Source: Pseudomonadota bacterium (GTDB taxonomy: Bacteria; Pseudomonadota; Alphaproteobacteria; Sphingomonadales; Sphingomonadaceae). Taken from it: a stretch of DNA of 42,787 bases. The translations under genes were made by a program, and so were the position numbers. The notes beneath the pieces were generated by a model, which had not been told where the DNA came from, searched no databases, and saw nothing but the letters and a program-made list of their open reading frames with translations. Shown one piece after another: positions 27,786 through 36,101 of this stretch. Numbering within the stretch: position 1 is the stretch's first letter; each line of letters begins with the position of its first letter. The stretch is taken from the NCBI GenBank assembly GCA_023424095.1, contig JAFAEG010000033.1, positions 1 to 42,787 on the forward strand. Reading direction: 5' to 3'.

Positions 27786-29552
27786 CTAGGGCGCGGGTGT
27801 CAGGTTGCGGATGCGGTCCGCGGCGGGCGGAGTCAGGCGCGGGTTGGCGCGCAGCCAGGCTTCGAGCGCATCGACGTCCAGCGGCCCCCCGACCGGATCG
27901 GTGCCTGCGGACCAGGCGGTGAAATTGTCGCCGCCGGACAGCAGGAAGCTCGGGGCCGCGATCCGGATGACGCTGGTGTCGGTGATCGGCGCGCCGTTCA
28001 GCCGCATATCGAACACGCGCTGCCCGGCCGGGCGGGAAAGATCGTAGGAATAAGTGAAGCCGGCGGACGGGTTGAGCATCTGCGGCCGCTCGACCGTGTT
28101 GGTGCCGCTATTCCATTGCTGTTCCAGCACCGCCTTCAATTGCGCGCCGGTCAGGGTGCGCAGGGCGATCACGTTGCCGAACGGCTGGACGGCATAGATC
28201 TGGCCATAGGTGACCTCGCCATTCGCGGCCGGGATCAGGTCAGCGCGCACGCCGCCCTTGTTGACGAAGGCGACCTGCGCGCCGTGCGCCCGGGTCGCTG
28301 CGAGCTGACCGTCGGCGATCAGATCGCCGAGCACCGATTCGCCCGAAGGTGCGTCCGCGCGCAGAGCCGGTCCGTCGAGGCTGCCGACCACACGCTCGGC
28401 CAGCGGGCGGGCGGCGACACGGTAACGCTCGACCAAGGCGGCGACCCGCGGCTCGGGCGTGTAGCGCGGGAAGCGGTCGGTCGGCTGCACCTGGCCCTGC
28501 GAGCCGCGATAGCCGTCGCCCTGCACGATGTGCATGTCGGCGCTGCGGGCGGTGACGCCGCGCACCGGATCGACGGTCAGCTTGATCTCGGTCAGCAAAG
28601 TGCCGGCGGAACCTGCGCTGGTGACGATGAACGGCCGGGTCGGGTCGATCGTGGCGAAGTCGCAATTATAGGTCTGATGGGTGTGGCCGGAGACGACCAC
28701 GTCGACCTCGGGCGAAAGCCGTCGCAGGATCTGCATCAGATCGCCGTCCACGCCTTCGCAGGTCTTCGCGCTGTAGGGGCCACGAAAGGTGAGGCCCTGA
28801 TGGATCAGCACGACGATCGCGTCCGCGCCTTCGGCCTGCAGGCGAGGAATCAAGGCGTTCACCGTCTCCGCTTCATCCTCGAAGGTGAGGCCGGCGACGC
28901 CTTCCGGGGTCACGAGCGTCGGCGTTTCCTTCAGCGTCATGCCGATCACGCCGATCGCCACTTCGCCCCGGCCGGTGCCGAAGCGGCGAATGCCGTAGGC
29001 GGGCAGCAAGGGCGAGCGGTCGGCATTCAGCACGTTGGCGGCGAGGAAGGCGAAGTCGGCGCCGCCGAAATCGGGGTCGACGACACAAGGGTCGCGGGTC
29101 GAAAGCCGCTCGCAGCCGCCACGGTCGAGCCGCAGCAATTCGGCGCTGCCGCGATCGAATTCGTGATTGCCGACCGCGTTGAAATCGAGCCGCATGAGAT
29201 TCATCGCGAGCACGGTCGGCTCGTCGAGGAAGAGCGAGGAGATGAGCGGCGAGGCGCCGACCAGATCGCCGGCCGCGACGGTCAGATTGTTCGGGCTGCG
29301 GTCGCGGATCGCCTGGATGGCGGCGGCGAGGTGGGCGGCCCCGCCGGCCGGAACCTGCACTTCGGGGCCGTTGGCGTCGGCGGGCGCGGTGATCGCGCGG
29401 CGCGGGGCCTCGAGATTGCCGTGAAAATCATTGAGCGCGATCAAAGTGACCTCGACCGGCGCCGGCGCGCGGCTCGCACCCCGGTCCGCCGTCGTCGCGC
29501 AGCCGGCCAAGACCAGCGCGCCGCAAAGCATCCCAACCAGATTTCGCATCAT
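27786..29552 (-). CDS. Periplasmic 5'-nucleotidase-type metallophosphatase lipoprotein
   Basis: A 588-residue lipoprotein of the UshA/5'-nucleotidase family, which hydrolyses nucleotides, and in some members NAD or UDP-sugars, outside the cytosol. The signal peptide ends in the lipobox LVLAGC. Metal-site motifs are in order: IALNDFHGNLE, AAGDLVGAS, GNHEFD and SGHTHQ. The C-terminal substrate domain shows NKGGVRADL, QIYAVQPFGNVIAL and LLSGGDNFTAW. A long open frame runs upstream to 29918, but the signal peptide fixes the start at 29552 (or the next ATG, 29549). It precedes the TIR-toroid gene with a 60-base gap, so the two are probably one operon. Confidence 0.9.
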   Translation of the reverse strand: MMRNLVGMLCGALVLAGCATTADRGASRAPAPVEVTLIALNDFHGNLEAPRRAITAPADANGPEVQVPAGGAAHLAAAIQAIRDRSPNNLTVAAGDLVGASPLISSLFLDEPTVLAMNLMRLDFNAVGNHEFDRGSAELLRLDRGGCERLSTRDPCVVDPDFGGADFAFLAANVLNADRSPLLPAYGIRRFGTGRGEVAIGVIGMTLKETPTLVTPEGVAGLTFEDEAETVNALIPRLQAEGADAIVVLIHQGLTFRGPYSAKTCEGVDGDLMQILRRLSPEVDVVVSGHTHQTYNCDFATIDPTRPFIVTSAGSAGTLLTEIKLTVDPVRGVTARSADMHIVQGDGYRGSQGQVQPTDRFPRYTPEPRVAALVERYRVAARPLAERVVGSLDGPALRADAPSGESVLGDLIADGQLAATRAHGAQVAFVNKGGVRADLIPAANGEVTYGQIYAVQPFGNVIALRTLTGAQLKAVLEQQWNSGTNTVERPQMLNPSAGFTYSYDLSRPAGQRVFDMRLNGAPITDTSVIRIAAPSFLLSGGDNFTAWSAGTDPVGGPLDVDALEAWLRANPRLTPPAADRIRNLTPAP

Positions 29553-29687
29553 CGTCCCGCCTTGGATTCGCTTGGCCCAGCGGGTGCCATGCCAGCCTCG
29601 CCGTGTCACCCGCCGAAAAGATTCTCGCGGCGGGACCGAACCATTGCGCCGCTCTATGCCTCTTGGGTGACGGAAAGGAGAAACGGC

Positions 29688-29981
29688 ATGAACCAGGCGA
29701 GACTCGACAAGGCGCGGGAGGGCGTGCTCGATCAGATGGAGGCGGGTCGCCGGACGATGAACCTGGGCTATGCGGCGGCGGCATTGCTGGAACTGGCTTT
29801 GCTCGTGGCCTGCGCCTTGCTGATCGACTGGAGCAACGGCACGCAAGTGATGCTGCTCGTGATCTTCATCCTGAGCTACGCGATGCTGAGCATGGGGCTG
29901 GTGATCCTGGCGGGTCATGTGACGCGCTCCACGGGACGCATATTGGCAGTGCTTGAAGCGCAGCGGGACGAACGGCGCTGA
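29688..29981 (+). CDS. Small two-helix membrane protein next to a sigma factor
   Basis: A 97-residue protein. A charged N-terminal helix (NQARLDKAREGVLDQMEAGR) is followed by two membrane helices (AAAALLELALLVACALLIDW and VMLLVIFILSYAMLSMGLVI) and a short basic tail. GGAG stands eight bases before the ATG. Its stop overlaps, at CTGA, the only full-length start available to the sigma-factor gene, so translation is coupled. Membrane partners next to sigma factors are often anti-sigma factors or sensors, but these usually lie downstream. I do not recognise the family with confidence. Confidence 0.7.
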   Translation: MNQARLDKAREGVLDQMEAGRRTMNLGYAAAALLELALLVACALLIDWSNGTQVMLLVIFILSYAMLSMGLVILAGHVTRSTGRILAVLEAQRDERR

Positions 29982-30520
29982 CGCAAGCGCGTCCCTCGCA
30001 GGCGGAACTGGCGCTCACTGTCGCGCTCGCCCAGAGCGGCGATCGACGGGCACTCGATCGCCTGCTCAGGGAGCATCAGGACGCTTTGTTCCGCCACGCC
30101 CGGACGATCCTGGGTGATGAAGAAGAGGCGCTCGACGTCGCGCAGACGAGCCTGCTGCTGATCGCGCGCAAGCTCGGCACGCTGTACGACCCGCGCTGGT
30201 TTCGCGCCTGGGCGTACCGGATCGTCACCCGCGAGGCGGTGCGCGCGGCCAAGAGAAGGAGACGGTATCGGCTTGCGTTCGACGATCGCGTCGGGGTCGA
30301 GACGATGGATGTGCCGGTTCCCGCCGAGGCCGAGCTTGCCGCTTTGTGCGGCGAGGCGATCGACCATCTGCCGCCCGGCGCGCAGGCTGTCGCGCGCCTC
30401 CACTATCGGGACGGCCTGACCCTGATCGAGATTGCCGAGGCGCTCGAACTGCCGCTCGGCACGGTCAAATCGCGGCTGGCTTACGCCCTCGTCCGGCTTC
30501 GGGAGAGCGTAACCGGCTAG
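29978..30520 (+). CDS. Sigma-70 family (ECF-like) RNA polymerase sigma factor, non-standard start
   Basis: About 180 residues. Region 2 reads LDRLLREHQDALFRHARTIL and EEALDVAQTSLLLIARKLGT, then RWFRAWAYRIVTREAVRAAK. Region 4 reads LPPGAQAVARLHYRDGLTLI and EIAEALELPLGTVKSRLAYA. No ATG, GTG or TTG exists in frame upstream of 30086 until a stop at 29954. The TTG at 30086 would remove the first helix of region 2. The CTG at 29978, overlapping the preceding stop as CTGA, gives a full-length protein. This is either a CTG start, a re-initiation event, or a sequencing error. No target promoters are predicted. Confidence 0.75.
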   Translation: MTQARPSQAELALTVALAQSGDRRALDRLLREHQDALFRHARTILGDEEEALDVAQTSLLLIARKLGTLYDPRWFRAWAYRIVTREAVRAAKRRRRYRLAFDDRVGVETMDVPVPAEAELAALCGEAIDHLPPGAQAVARLHYRDGLTLIEIAEALELPLGTVKSRLAYALVRLRESVTG

Positions 30521-30553
30521 CCTGGGGCCCGGGGCCAGTGCACAATCGAGCCC

Positions 30554-30985
30554 GTGCCGATCGCCGCGCTCGTCGCCCTCGCCATCATCGCCTTCGCGGC
30601 AGGCTTTCACTTTCATTGGGCGTTCGGCGGAAAGCACGGATTTGGCGTCTCCCTGCCGCAGCGACCGGACGGCGCGCCGGTGATGAGCCACCGCCTGCAT
30701 TGGTGGCGGCCGGCGGCGTTCGGGGTTGGCCTGGCGCTGCTTCTCCTCGGCGGCCTGGTGGTCGCCCGGGCGGTGCGCTGGGAGACCGGGCTGCCCGGCG
30801 GCCTGATCGACTATGGCCTGATCTGGACCGGCGCAATGTTCATCGCCCGCGCTTTGGTCCCGAACCGCTACGTCGGCTTCTTCAAGACGCTTCGGACCAC
30901 GCGCTGGGCGCGCTGGGACACGCGGCTCTACAGCCCGCTCTTCCTGATCCTCGGCATCTCGTTGATCGCCGTCGGCCTTTCCTAG
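30554..30985 (+). CDS. DUF3995-like membrane protein
   Basis: A 143-residue integral membrane protein with four hydrophobic segments. The N-terminal FAAGFHFHWAFGGKHGFGVS matches the H-x-x-W-x-x-GG signature of the DUF3995 family. Later segments are WWRPAAFGVGLALLLLGGLV, LIDYGLIWTGAMFIARALVP and YSPLFLILGISLIAVGLS. The start is GTG at 30554. The stop TAG shares the CTAG palindrome with the stop of the convergent bifunctional enzyme gene, an overlap of four bases. The function of the family is unknown to me. Confidence 0.72.
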   Translation: MPIAALVALAIIAFAAGFHFHWAFGGKHGFGVSLPQRPDGAPVMSHRLHWWRPAAFGVGLALLLLGGLVVARAVRWETGLPGGLIDYGLIWTGAMFIARALVPNRYVGFFKTLRTTRWARWDTRLYSPLFLILGISLIAVGLS

Positions 30986-33033
30986 ACCTTCGAGAGTTTC
31001 TCCCCGGCCGCCGCCTTGTCGCGGAGCAATTGCGAGACGGTGAAGCCGTTGCGCTCCAGGCCGTCGACGATCATGGGCAGGCCCTCGACATCGGCCCAGA
31101 ACATCGGGCCGCCGCGATAGACGGGCCAGCCATAGCCATAGACCCAGACGACATCGATGTCGCTCGCGCGCTGGGCGAAGCCGCCTTCGAGGATCAAAGC
31201 GCCCTCATTGACCATCGTGTAAAGCGTGCGCTCGACGATCTCCTGATCGCTGACCTCGCGCGCCGTCACGCCTTCCTTGGCGCGGAACTGCTCGATGATG
31301 CCTTGCACGACGGGGGAGGGGGAGGGGCGGCGCTTCTCGTCATAATCGTAGAAGCCGGCGCCCTTCTTCTGACCCCAGCGATCGACCGCGCAGAGCGCGT
31401 CGCGGATATTCTCGATGCGATTGGGGTCGCGGTGCCAGCCGATGTCGACGCCCGCCAGATCGGCCATCTGGAACGGCCCCATCGGCATGCCGAAATCGAC
31501 ATGGACCTTGTCGATCTGCGCCGGGGTCGCGCCCTCGAGCAGCAGCTTCATCGCCTCGGTCTGGCGCGGGATCAGCATGCGATTGCCGATGAAGCCGTAA
31601 CAAACGCCTGCGACGACCGCGACTTTCTTGATCTTCTTGGCGAGCTGCATGGCGGTGACGAGCACGTCGGGCGCGGTCTTCGCGCCGCGCACGACCTCCA
31701 GCAGCTTCATCACATTGGCGGGGGAGAAGAAGTGGAGCCCGACCACGTCCTGCGGCCGCGCGGTGCTGGCCGCGATCTCGTCAATGTCGAGATAGGAGGT
31801 GTTGGAGGCGAGGATCGCACCGGGCTTGCAGATGGAGTCCAGCTTGCCGAAAATGTCCTTCTTCACGTCCATATTCTCGAACACCGCCTCGATGATGAGG
31901 TCGCAATCGGCGAGGTCTTCGAGCTTGAGCGTGGGGGTCAGCAGGCCCATCGCCTGGCCGACCTGGGCTTCGGTCATCCGGCCCTTGGCGGCGGTCGCCT
32001 GGTAATTTTTCAGCATCACGCCGGTGCCGCGATCGAGCGCTTCCTGCTGCATTTCGACGATGGTGACGGGGATGCCGGCGCTGAGGAAGTTCATCGAGAT
32101 GCCGCCGCCCATCGTGCCGGCGCCGATCACGCCGACCTTCTTGATGGTGCGCGGCTCGGTGCCTTCCGGGACGCCGTCAATCTTGCTCGCCTTGCGCTCG
32201 GCGAAGAAGAAATATTGCTGCGCCTTGGCCTGGGTGCCGCTCATCAATTCCATGAACATCTGGCGTTCGGCCAGCACGCCCTCGGCATAGGGCTTGGCGA
32301 CCGCCGCCTCGATGCAGCGGATATTATATTCCGGCGCATCGAAGCCGCGGAACTTGCGGGCGTTGGTCTTGCGGAATTCGTCGAACAGCCCCGGATTGGC
32401 GCGCGCTTCGGCGAGCTTCTCGTCGCGCTCGGAGGATTTGGGCAGCGGGCGGACCTCGCGCACCTCCTCGGCATAAGCGACGGCGTGGGGGAGCAGATCG
32501 CCCTCGATCAGCCGATCGACCAGGCCGACATCATAGGCCTCCTTCGCGCCGATCGGATTGCCGGTCGAGGCCATTTCCAGCGCCTTGCCGACGCCCGCGA
32601 CGCGCGGCAGCCGCTGGGTCCCGCCCGCGCCGGGGAGGAGGCCGAGCTTCACTTCCGGGACGCCGAGCTTCGCCGACGGCACAGCGACGCGATAATGGCT
32701 GGCCAGCGCGACCTCGAGCCCGCCGCCCAGCGCCGTGCCGTGGATCGCTGCGACGACCGGCTTGCTGCAATTCTCAATGATGTCCACGACCTGGGGCAAA
32801 GCCGGATATTCGAACGATTTGGGCGTGCCGAATTCGCTGATGTCGGCGCCGGCAAAGAAGGTCTGGCCCTCGCCGATGATCACCACGGCTTTGATCGCCT
32901 CGTCTTCATTGGCCTGCTCGATCCCCTTCACCAGCCCGTCGCGGACGGCGTGGCCGAGCGCGTTTACCGGCGGGTTGTTGGAGGTGATGACGAGGACATC
33001 GCCGTGGCGGCTGGTGGTGATCGGGCTGGTCAT
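30982..33033 (-). CDS. Bifunctional enoyl-CoA hydratase / 3-hydroxyacyl-CoA dehydrogenase
   Basis: A 683-residue cytosolic beta-oxidation enzyme. The N-terminal crotonase domain has FFAGADISEF and HGTALGGGLEVALASHYRVA, then the oxyanion-side segment PEVKLGLLPGAGGTQRLPR. The dehydrogenase part begins near residue 297 with the NAD-binding loop VGVIGAGTMGGGISMNF and continues with SNTSYLDIDEIA and VGLHFFSPANVMKLLEVVRG (catalytic His). It is shorter than E. coli FadB and closer to the peroxisomal-type multifunctional enzymes. GGAG is six bases before ATG 33033. A 16-bp palindromic operator lies 40 bases upstream, shared with two acyl-CoA dehydrogenase genes in this window. Confidence 0.95.
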   Translation of the reverse strand: MTSPITTSRHGDVLVITSNNPPVNALGHAVRDGLVKGIEQANEDEAIKAVVIIGEGQTFFAGADISEFGTPKSFEYPALPQVVDIIENCSKPVVAAIHGTALGGGLEVALASHYRVAVPSAKLGVPEVKLGLLPGAGGTQRLPRVAGVGKALEMASTGNPIGAKEAYDVGLVDRLIEGDLLPHAVAYAEEVREVRPLPKSSERDEKLAEARANPGLFDEFRKTNARKFRGFDAPEYNIRCIEAAVAKPYAEGVLAERQMFMELMSGTQAKAQQYFFFAERKASKIDGVPEGTEPRTIKKVGVIGAGTMGGGISMNFLSAGIPVTIVEMQQEALDRGTGVMLKNYQATAAKGRMTEAQVGQAMGLLTPTLKLEDLADCDLIIEAVFENMDVKKDIFGKLDSICKPGAILASNTSYLDIDEIAASTARPQDVVGLHFFSPANVMKLLEVVRGAKTAPDVLVTAMQLAKKIKKVAVVAGVCYGFIGNRMLIPRQTEAMKLLLEGATPAQIDKVHVDFGMPMGPFQMADLAGVDIGWHRDPNRIENIRDALCAVDRWGQKKGAGFYDYDEKRRPSPSPVVQGIIEQFRAKEGVTAREVSDQEIVERTLYTMVNEGALILEGGFAQRASDIDVVWVYGYGWPVYRGGPMFWADVEGLPMIVDGLERNGFTVSQLLRDKAAAGEKLSKV

Positions 33034-33072
33034 GAGAGTCTCCGAAAAGCAGGCGTGCGGGATAGGCTTTGC

Positions 33073-33088
33073 TTTACGTAAACGTCAA
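33073..33088 (-). promoter_or_regulatory. Palindromic operator, site A (bifunctional beta-oxidation gene)
   Basis: The minus strand reads TTGACGTTTACGTAAA, a near-perfect inverted repeat. It contains a possible -35 box TTGACG, with TATCCC 18 bases downstream as a possible -10. A repressor or MerR-type activator bound here would control the gene at 33033. Two close copies occur at 37,359 and 38,305. From memory it resembles LiuR-type (MerR family) sites for branched-chain and fatty-acid catabolism. Confidence 0.75.
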
Positions 33089-33417
33089 CCTGATGAATCG
33101 CCTCGCTCGGCCGGGGCGACCGGTATGGGCGACTCGCGTTGAGCGCAGCCAGCGACGCTCTTCCTGCCGCTTGGCCCACTATGGTGAAGTACATGAAGTT
33201 CACACGGAATCGCGGGGGGCTCTCCCCGCAGTTTGTCGTCGCCGCGGGCGCGCAATCCAGGCGAAAGAAGGACTCCGGACGCATCGACCAGGCTAGATCA
33301 GCCGAAATCCTATCGTGCAACCATGCGATCGTTGGCGATCAAGCCGCCGTCGAGACCATGGCGTGTTGGCAGGATTCGTCGGAAGCCAACAAGCGGGCGG
33401 CATGGCTGGTTTTGTCG
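33089..33417. other. Gap without a clear gene
   Basis: Beyond operator A these 329 bases hold no recognisable gene. A plus-strand frame from ATG 33181 to TGA 33453 (90 residues, including DQAAVETMACWQDSSEANKR) has moderately high third-position G+C. It lacks a ribosome-binding site and overlaps the 3' end of the next minus-strand gene, so I do not call it. It could be a decayed gene. Confidence 0.4.
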
Positions 33418-34134
33418 TCAGCAGAACACCACGCATGCCTTATGGTCGCGTGACAATTGGCAGGCCGTAATCAGGCGGGCGAGGCCGAAGGCTTCGCGGC
33501 CGTAGCGTTGCCAGAGAGGTCCGCTTGGCGCCGGTGTCTCGGCCACCTCCCATAGCTGTTCGTCTTCCGGATCGATCCCTCGCGGTAAGTCGATGAGGCG
33601 CGCAAGGATTTCACATTCGGCAAGGAGGCGGATCGACGATCCGACCATGCCGCCAAGGCCCGAATTCTCGGCGTCTGGCGACTCGAACAGCACATCCTCG
33701 AAGTCCATCGGGACATAGAACCCCTCGGCGTCGGAGTGCAATTGAAGATGAGCGAACAGTTCGCGCGAACTCGACATGCCAAACCAGCCGCGCTTGCGGG
33801 AGCGGAAGCGGTTGCGCTGCAATACATGCACGACTTGCTCACCCATCGCGTCGTGGGCCGAGTCCGTGCCAGGTAAACTGGGCTCCGGAAGTCTTCCGGT
33901 CATCGACCAGTGGGCGGCCAGGCGCCTGACATCGTGAAGGCCCTGATAGCCGATCATCTGAGCTTCGAACCGATCCTCAACTGGCAATGTTTCCGGCTCG
34001 TAATGGGGTGCTATCCCCGCCTGACGAAGAACGTCGTTCAGAAGGTCGAAGGGCTCCTTCCACTCCTCAAGTTCATCCGGATCGAGTTCGAGCTTCAGCG
34101 CAGCCAAATAGCCAACCGAGATTGTCAGCCCCAC
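33418..34134 (-). CDS. Conserved hypothetical protein (SVGYLAALK type)
   Basis: A 238-residue soluble protein with no signal peptide. It opens with GLTISVGYLAALKLELDPDE, shows HLQLHSDAEGFYVPMDFEDV in the middle and GGMVGSSIRLLAECEILARL later, and ends in ACVVFC. I recall similar uncharacterised proteins in distant bacteria but no function. The GTG at 34134 is chosen over TTG 34158 because GGGGA lies six bases before it and homologous starts resemble MGLTxSVG. Codon use is less G+C-rich at third positions than in the neighbours, and the gene interrupts the lipid-catabolic genes, both suggesting transfer. An immunity-like role is possible but unproven. Confidence 0.65.
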   Translation of the reverse strand: MGLTISVGYLAALKLELDPDELEEWKEPFDLLNDVLRQAGIAPHYEPETLPVEDRFEAQMIGYQGLHDVRRLAAHWSMTGRLPEPSLPGTDSAHDAMGEQVVHVLQRNRFRSRKRGWFGMSSSRELFAHLQLHSDAEGFYVPMDFEDVLFESPDAENSGLGGMVGSSIRLLAECEILARLIDLPRGIDPEDEQLWEVAETPAPSGPLWQRYGREAFGLARLITACQLSRDHKACVVFC

Positions 34135-34235
34135 GATCGGTCCCCAATTCCGCCCCAATACTCATCCGATAGTGGGTTCGGCGATAGCGATCGAGTCGGA
34201 TTGGCTTGCCGCGATTTGCGCTCAGAGCAGGATTA

Positions 34236-35021
<786 letters not shown>

Positions 35022-35033
35022 CTTATGCTCCTT

Positions 35034-35180
35034 GTTCCCCGGCGAAATCGAGACGTCGCCCTGTCCCCCGGACAGGGCTGCGAACGTCTGGGAGACGTTC
35101 GCACGTCTTCGATGGGGTCCAGAACGCGCTACCGCGCGTGAGTATTCGATCGGGCTGGGCCCCGGCCTTCGCCGGGGAAC
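35034..35180. repeat. Palindromic element between the two SDR genes
   Basis: GTTCCCCGGCGAA (35034-35046) and TTCGCCGGGGAAC (35168-35180) are exact inverted arms. Inside are TGCGAACGTCT/AGACGTTCGCA (35079-35103, 11-bp stem) and CCCTGTCC/GGACAGGG (35060-35078). The element fills the whole intergenic space. The ribosome-binding site of the downstream SDR gene lies immediately outside the arm. Confidence 0.8.
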
Positions 35181-35189
35181 AGTTGGGCC

Positions 35190-35963
35190 TCAAAGCCCGA
35201 CACCCACGGTGCTGCCGCCGTCCACGACGATGGTCTGGCCGGTCATGAAGGTGGAGGCGGGGGCGGCGAGGAACACCGCCGCGCCGGCGATTTCGTGCGG
35301 CTCGCCGATCCGGCGCATCGGGGTGTGGCGGGTGACGGCCTTCAGCGTGTCGGGATTTTCCCAAAGCGCCTTGGCGAAATCGGTGCGGACCAGGCCGGGG
35401 GCGATGCAGTTCACGCGCACGCCCGACGGGCCGAATTCGGCGGCGAGGTTGCGGGCGAGCTGGAAGTCCGCGGCCTTGGAGATGTTGTAGGCGCCGATCG
35501 TCGCCGAGCTGGTCAGGCCGCCGATCGAGCTGACGATGATGATCGAGCCTTCGCCCCGCTCCAGCATCTCCGGGGCGACCATCTGGATCAGCCAGTGATT
35601 GGCGATGACATTGTTGTCGAGGATCTTGCGGAACTGATCGTCGCTGATCCCGCCCATCGGCCCGTAATAGGGGTTGGAGGCGGCGTTGCAGACCAGGATG
35701 TCGATGCGGCCGAATTGCTTGCGGGTCTCGTCGACCAGGTCCTGCAGCGCGTCCTTCGACGAGATGCTGGCCGGGACGACGATGGCAGCGCCGGGATGGT
35801 CCGCGTTGATCGCGTCGGCGACCTCCTGGCAGGCTTCGGCCTTGCGGGAGGAGATGACGACCTTGGCGCCCTGCGCGGCCATGGCCTCGGCGATGGCCCG
35901 GCCGATGCCTCGGGACGAGCCGGTGATGATGGCGACTTTGCCGGTGAGGTCGAAGAGATTCAC
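35190..35963 (-). CDS. SDR family oxidoreductase
   Basis: A 257-residue classical SDR. The Rossmann motif is ITGSSRGIGRAIAEA near residue 14, NAA appears in VCNAASNPYYGPMGG, and the catalytic Ser and Tyr-Lys lie in SSIGGLTSSATIGAYNISKA. The end is TGQTIVVDGGSTVGVGL. The Arg after the second strand (VVISSRKAEA) suggests NADP preference. Start choice: GTG 35963 has GGAGG eight bases upstream, while TTG 35969 is only two bases from it. That GGAGG lies inside one arm of an inverted repeat, so translation may depend on RNA folding. It is co-directional with the acyl-CoA dehydrogenase upstream. Confidence 0.9.
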   Translation of the reverse strand: MNLFDLTGKVAIITGSSRGIGRAIAEAMAAQGAKVVISSRKAEACQEVADAINADHPGAAIVVPASISSKDALQDLVDETRKQFGRIDILVCNAASNPYYGPMGGISDDQFRKILDNNVIANHWLIQMVAPEMLERGEGSIIIVSSIGGLTSSATIGAYNISKAADFQLARNLAAEFGPSGVRVNCIAPGLVRTDFAKALWENPDTLKAVTRHTPMRRIGEPHEIAGAAVFLAAPASTFMTGQTIVVDGGSTVGVGL

Positions 35964-35969
35964 AGTCAA

Positions 35970-36097
35970 ATCCTCCCTGTCGCCGAAGGCGATGGAGAGG
36001 GGGACCGGCGAAGCCGGTGGAGGGGCCTTGGCGCCCCGGCCCCTCCACCACCCTTCGGGTGGTCACCCTCCCCATGAGCTTCGCTCACAGGGAGGAT
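35970..36097. repeat. Palindromic element between acyl-CoA dehydrogenase and SDR genes
   Basis: ATCCTCCCTGT (35970-35980) and ACAGGGAGGAT (36087-36097) are exact inverted arms around further hairpins: CGCC-GAAG-GCG, ACCGGC-GAA-GCCGGT, CCACCC-TTC-GGGTGG and TGAGC-TTC-GCTCA. Much of its interior (GGGGGACCG...CGG-GGAGGGGC) matches the element at 40,776-40,928, so both belong to one family. In the minus-strand transcript one arm carries the ribosome-binding site of the downstream SDR gene. Confidence 0.82.
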
Positions 36098-36101
36098 CAA
36101 A

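Noticed and set aside
26394..29981. 1,195-codon plus-strand open frame running into the small membrane protein
   Set aside because: It is antisense to the TIR and nucleotidase genes; only its last 97 codons, with their own ATG and ribosome-binding site, look real.
33139..33453. Plus-strand ORF of about 90-104 codons
   Set aside because: No ribosome-binding site, overlaps a better-supported gene, and no recognisable motif; third-position G+C alone is not enough.
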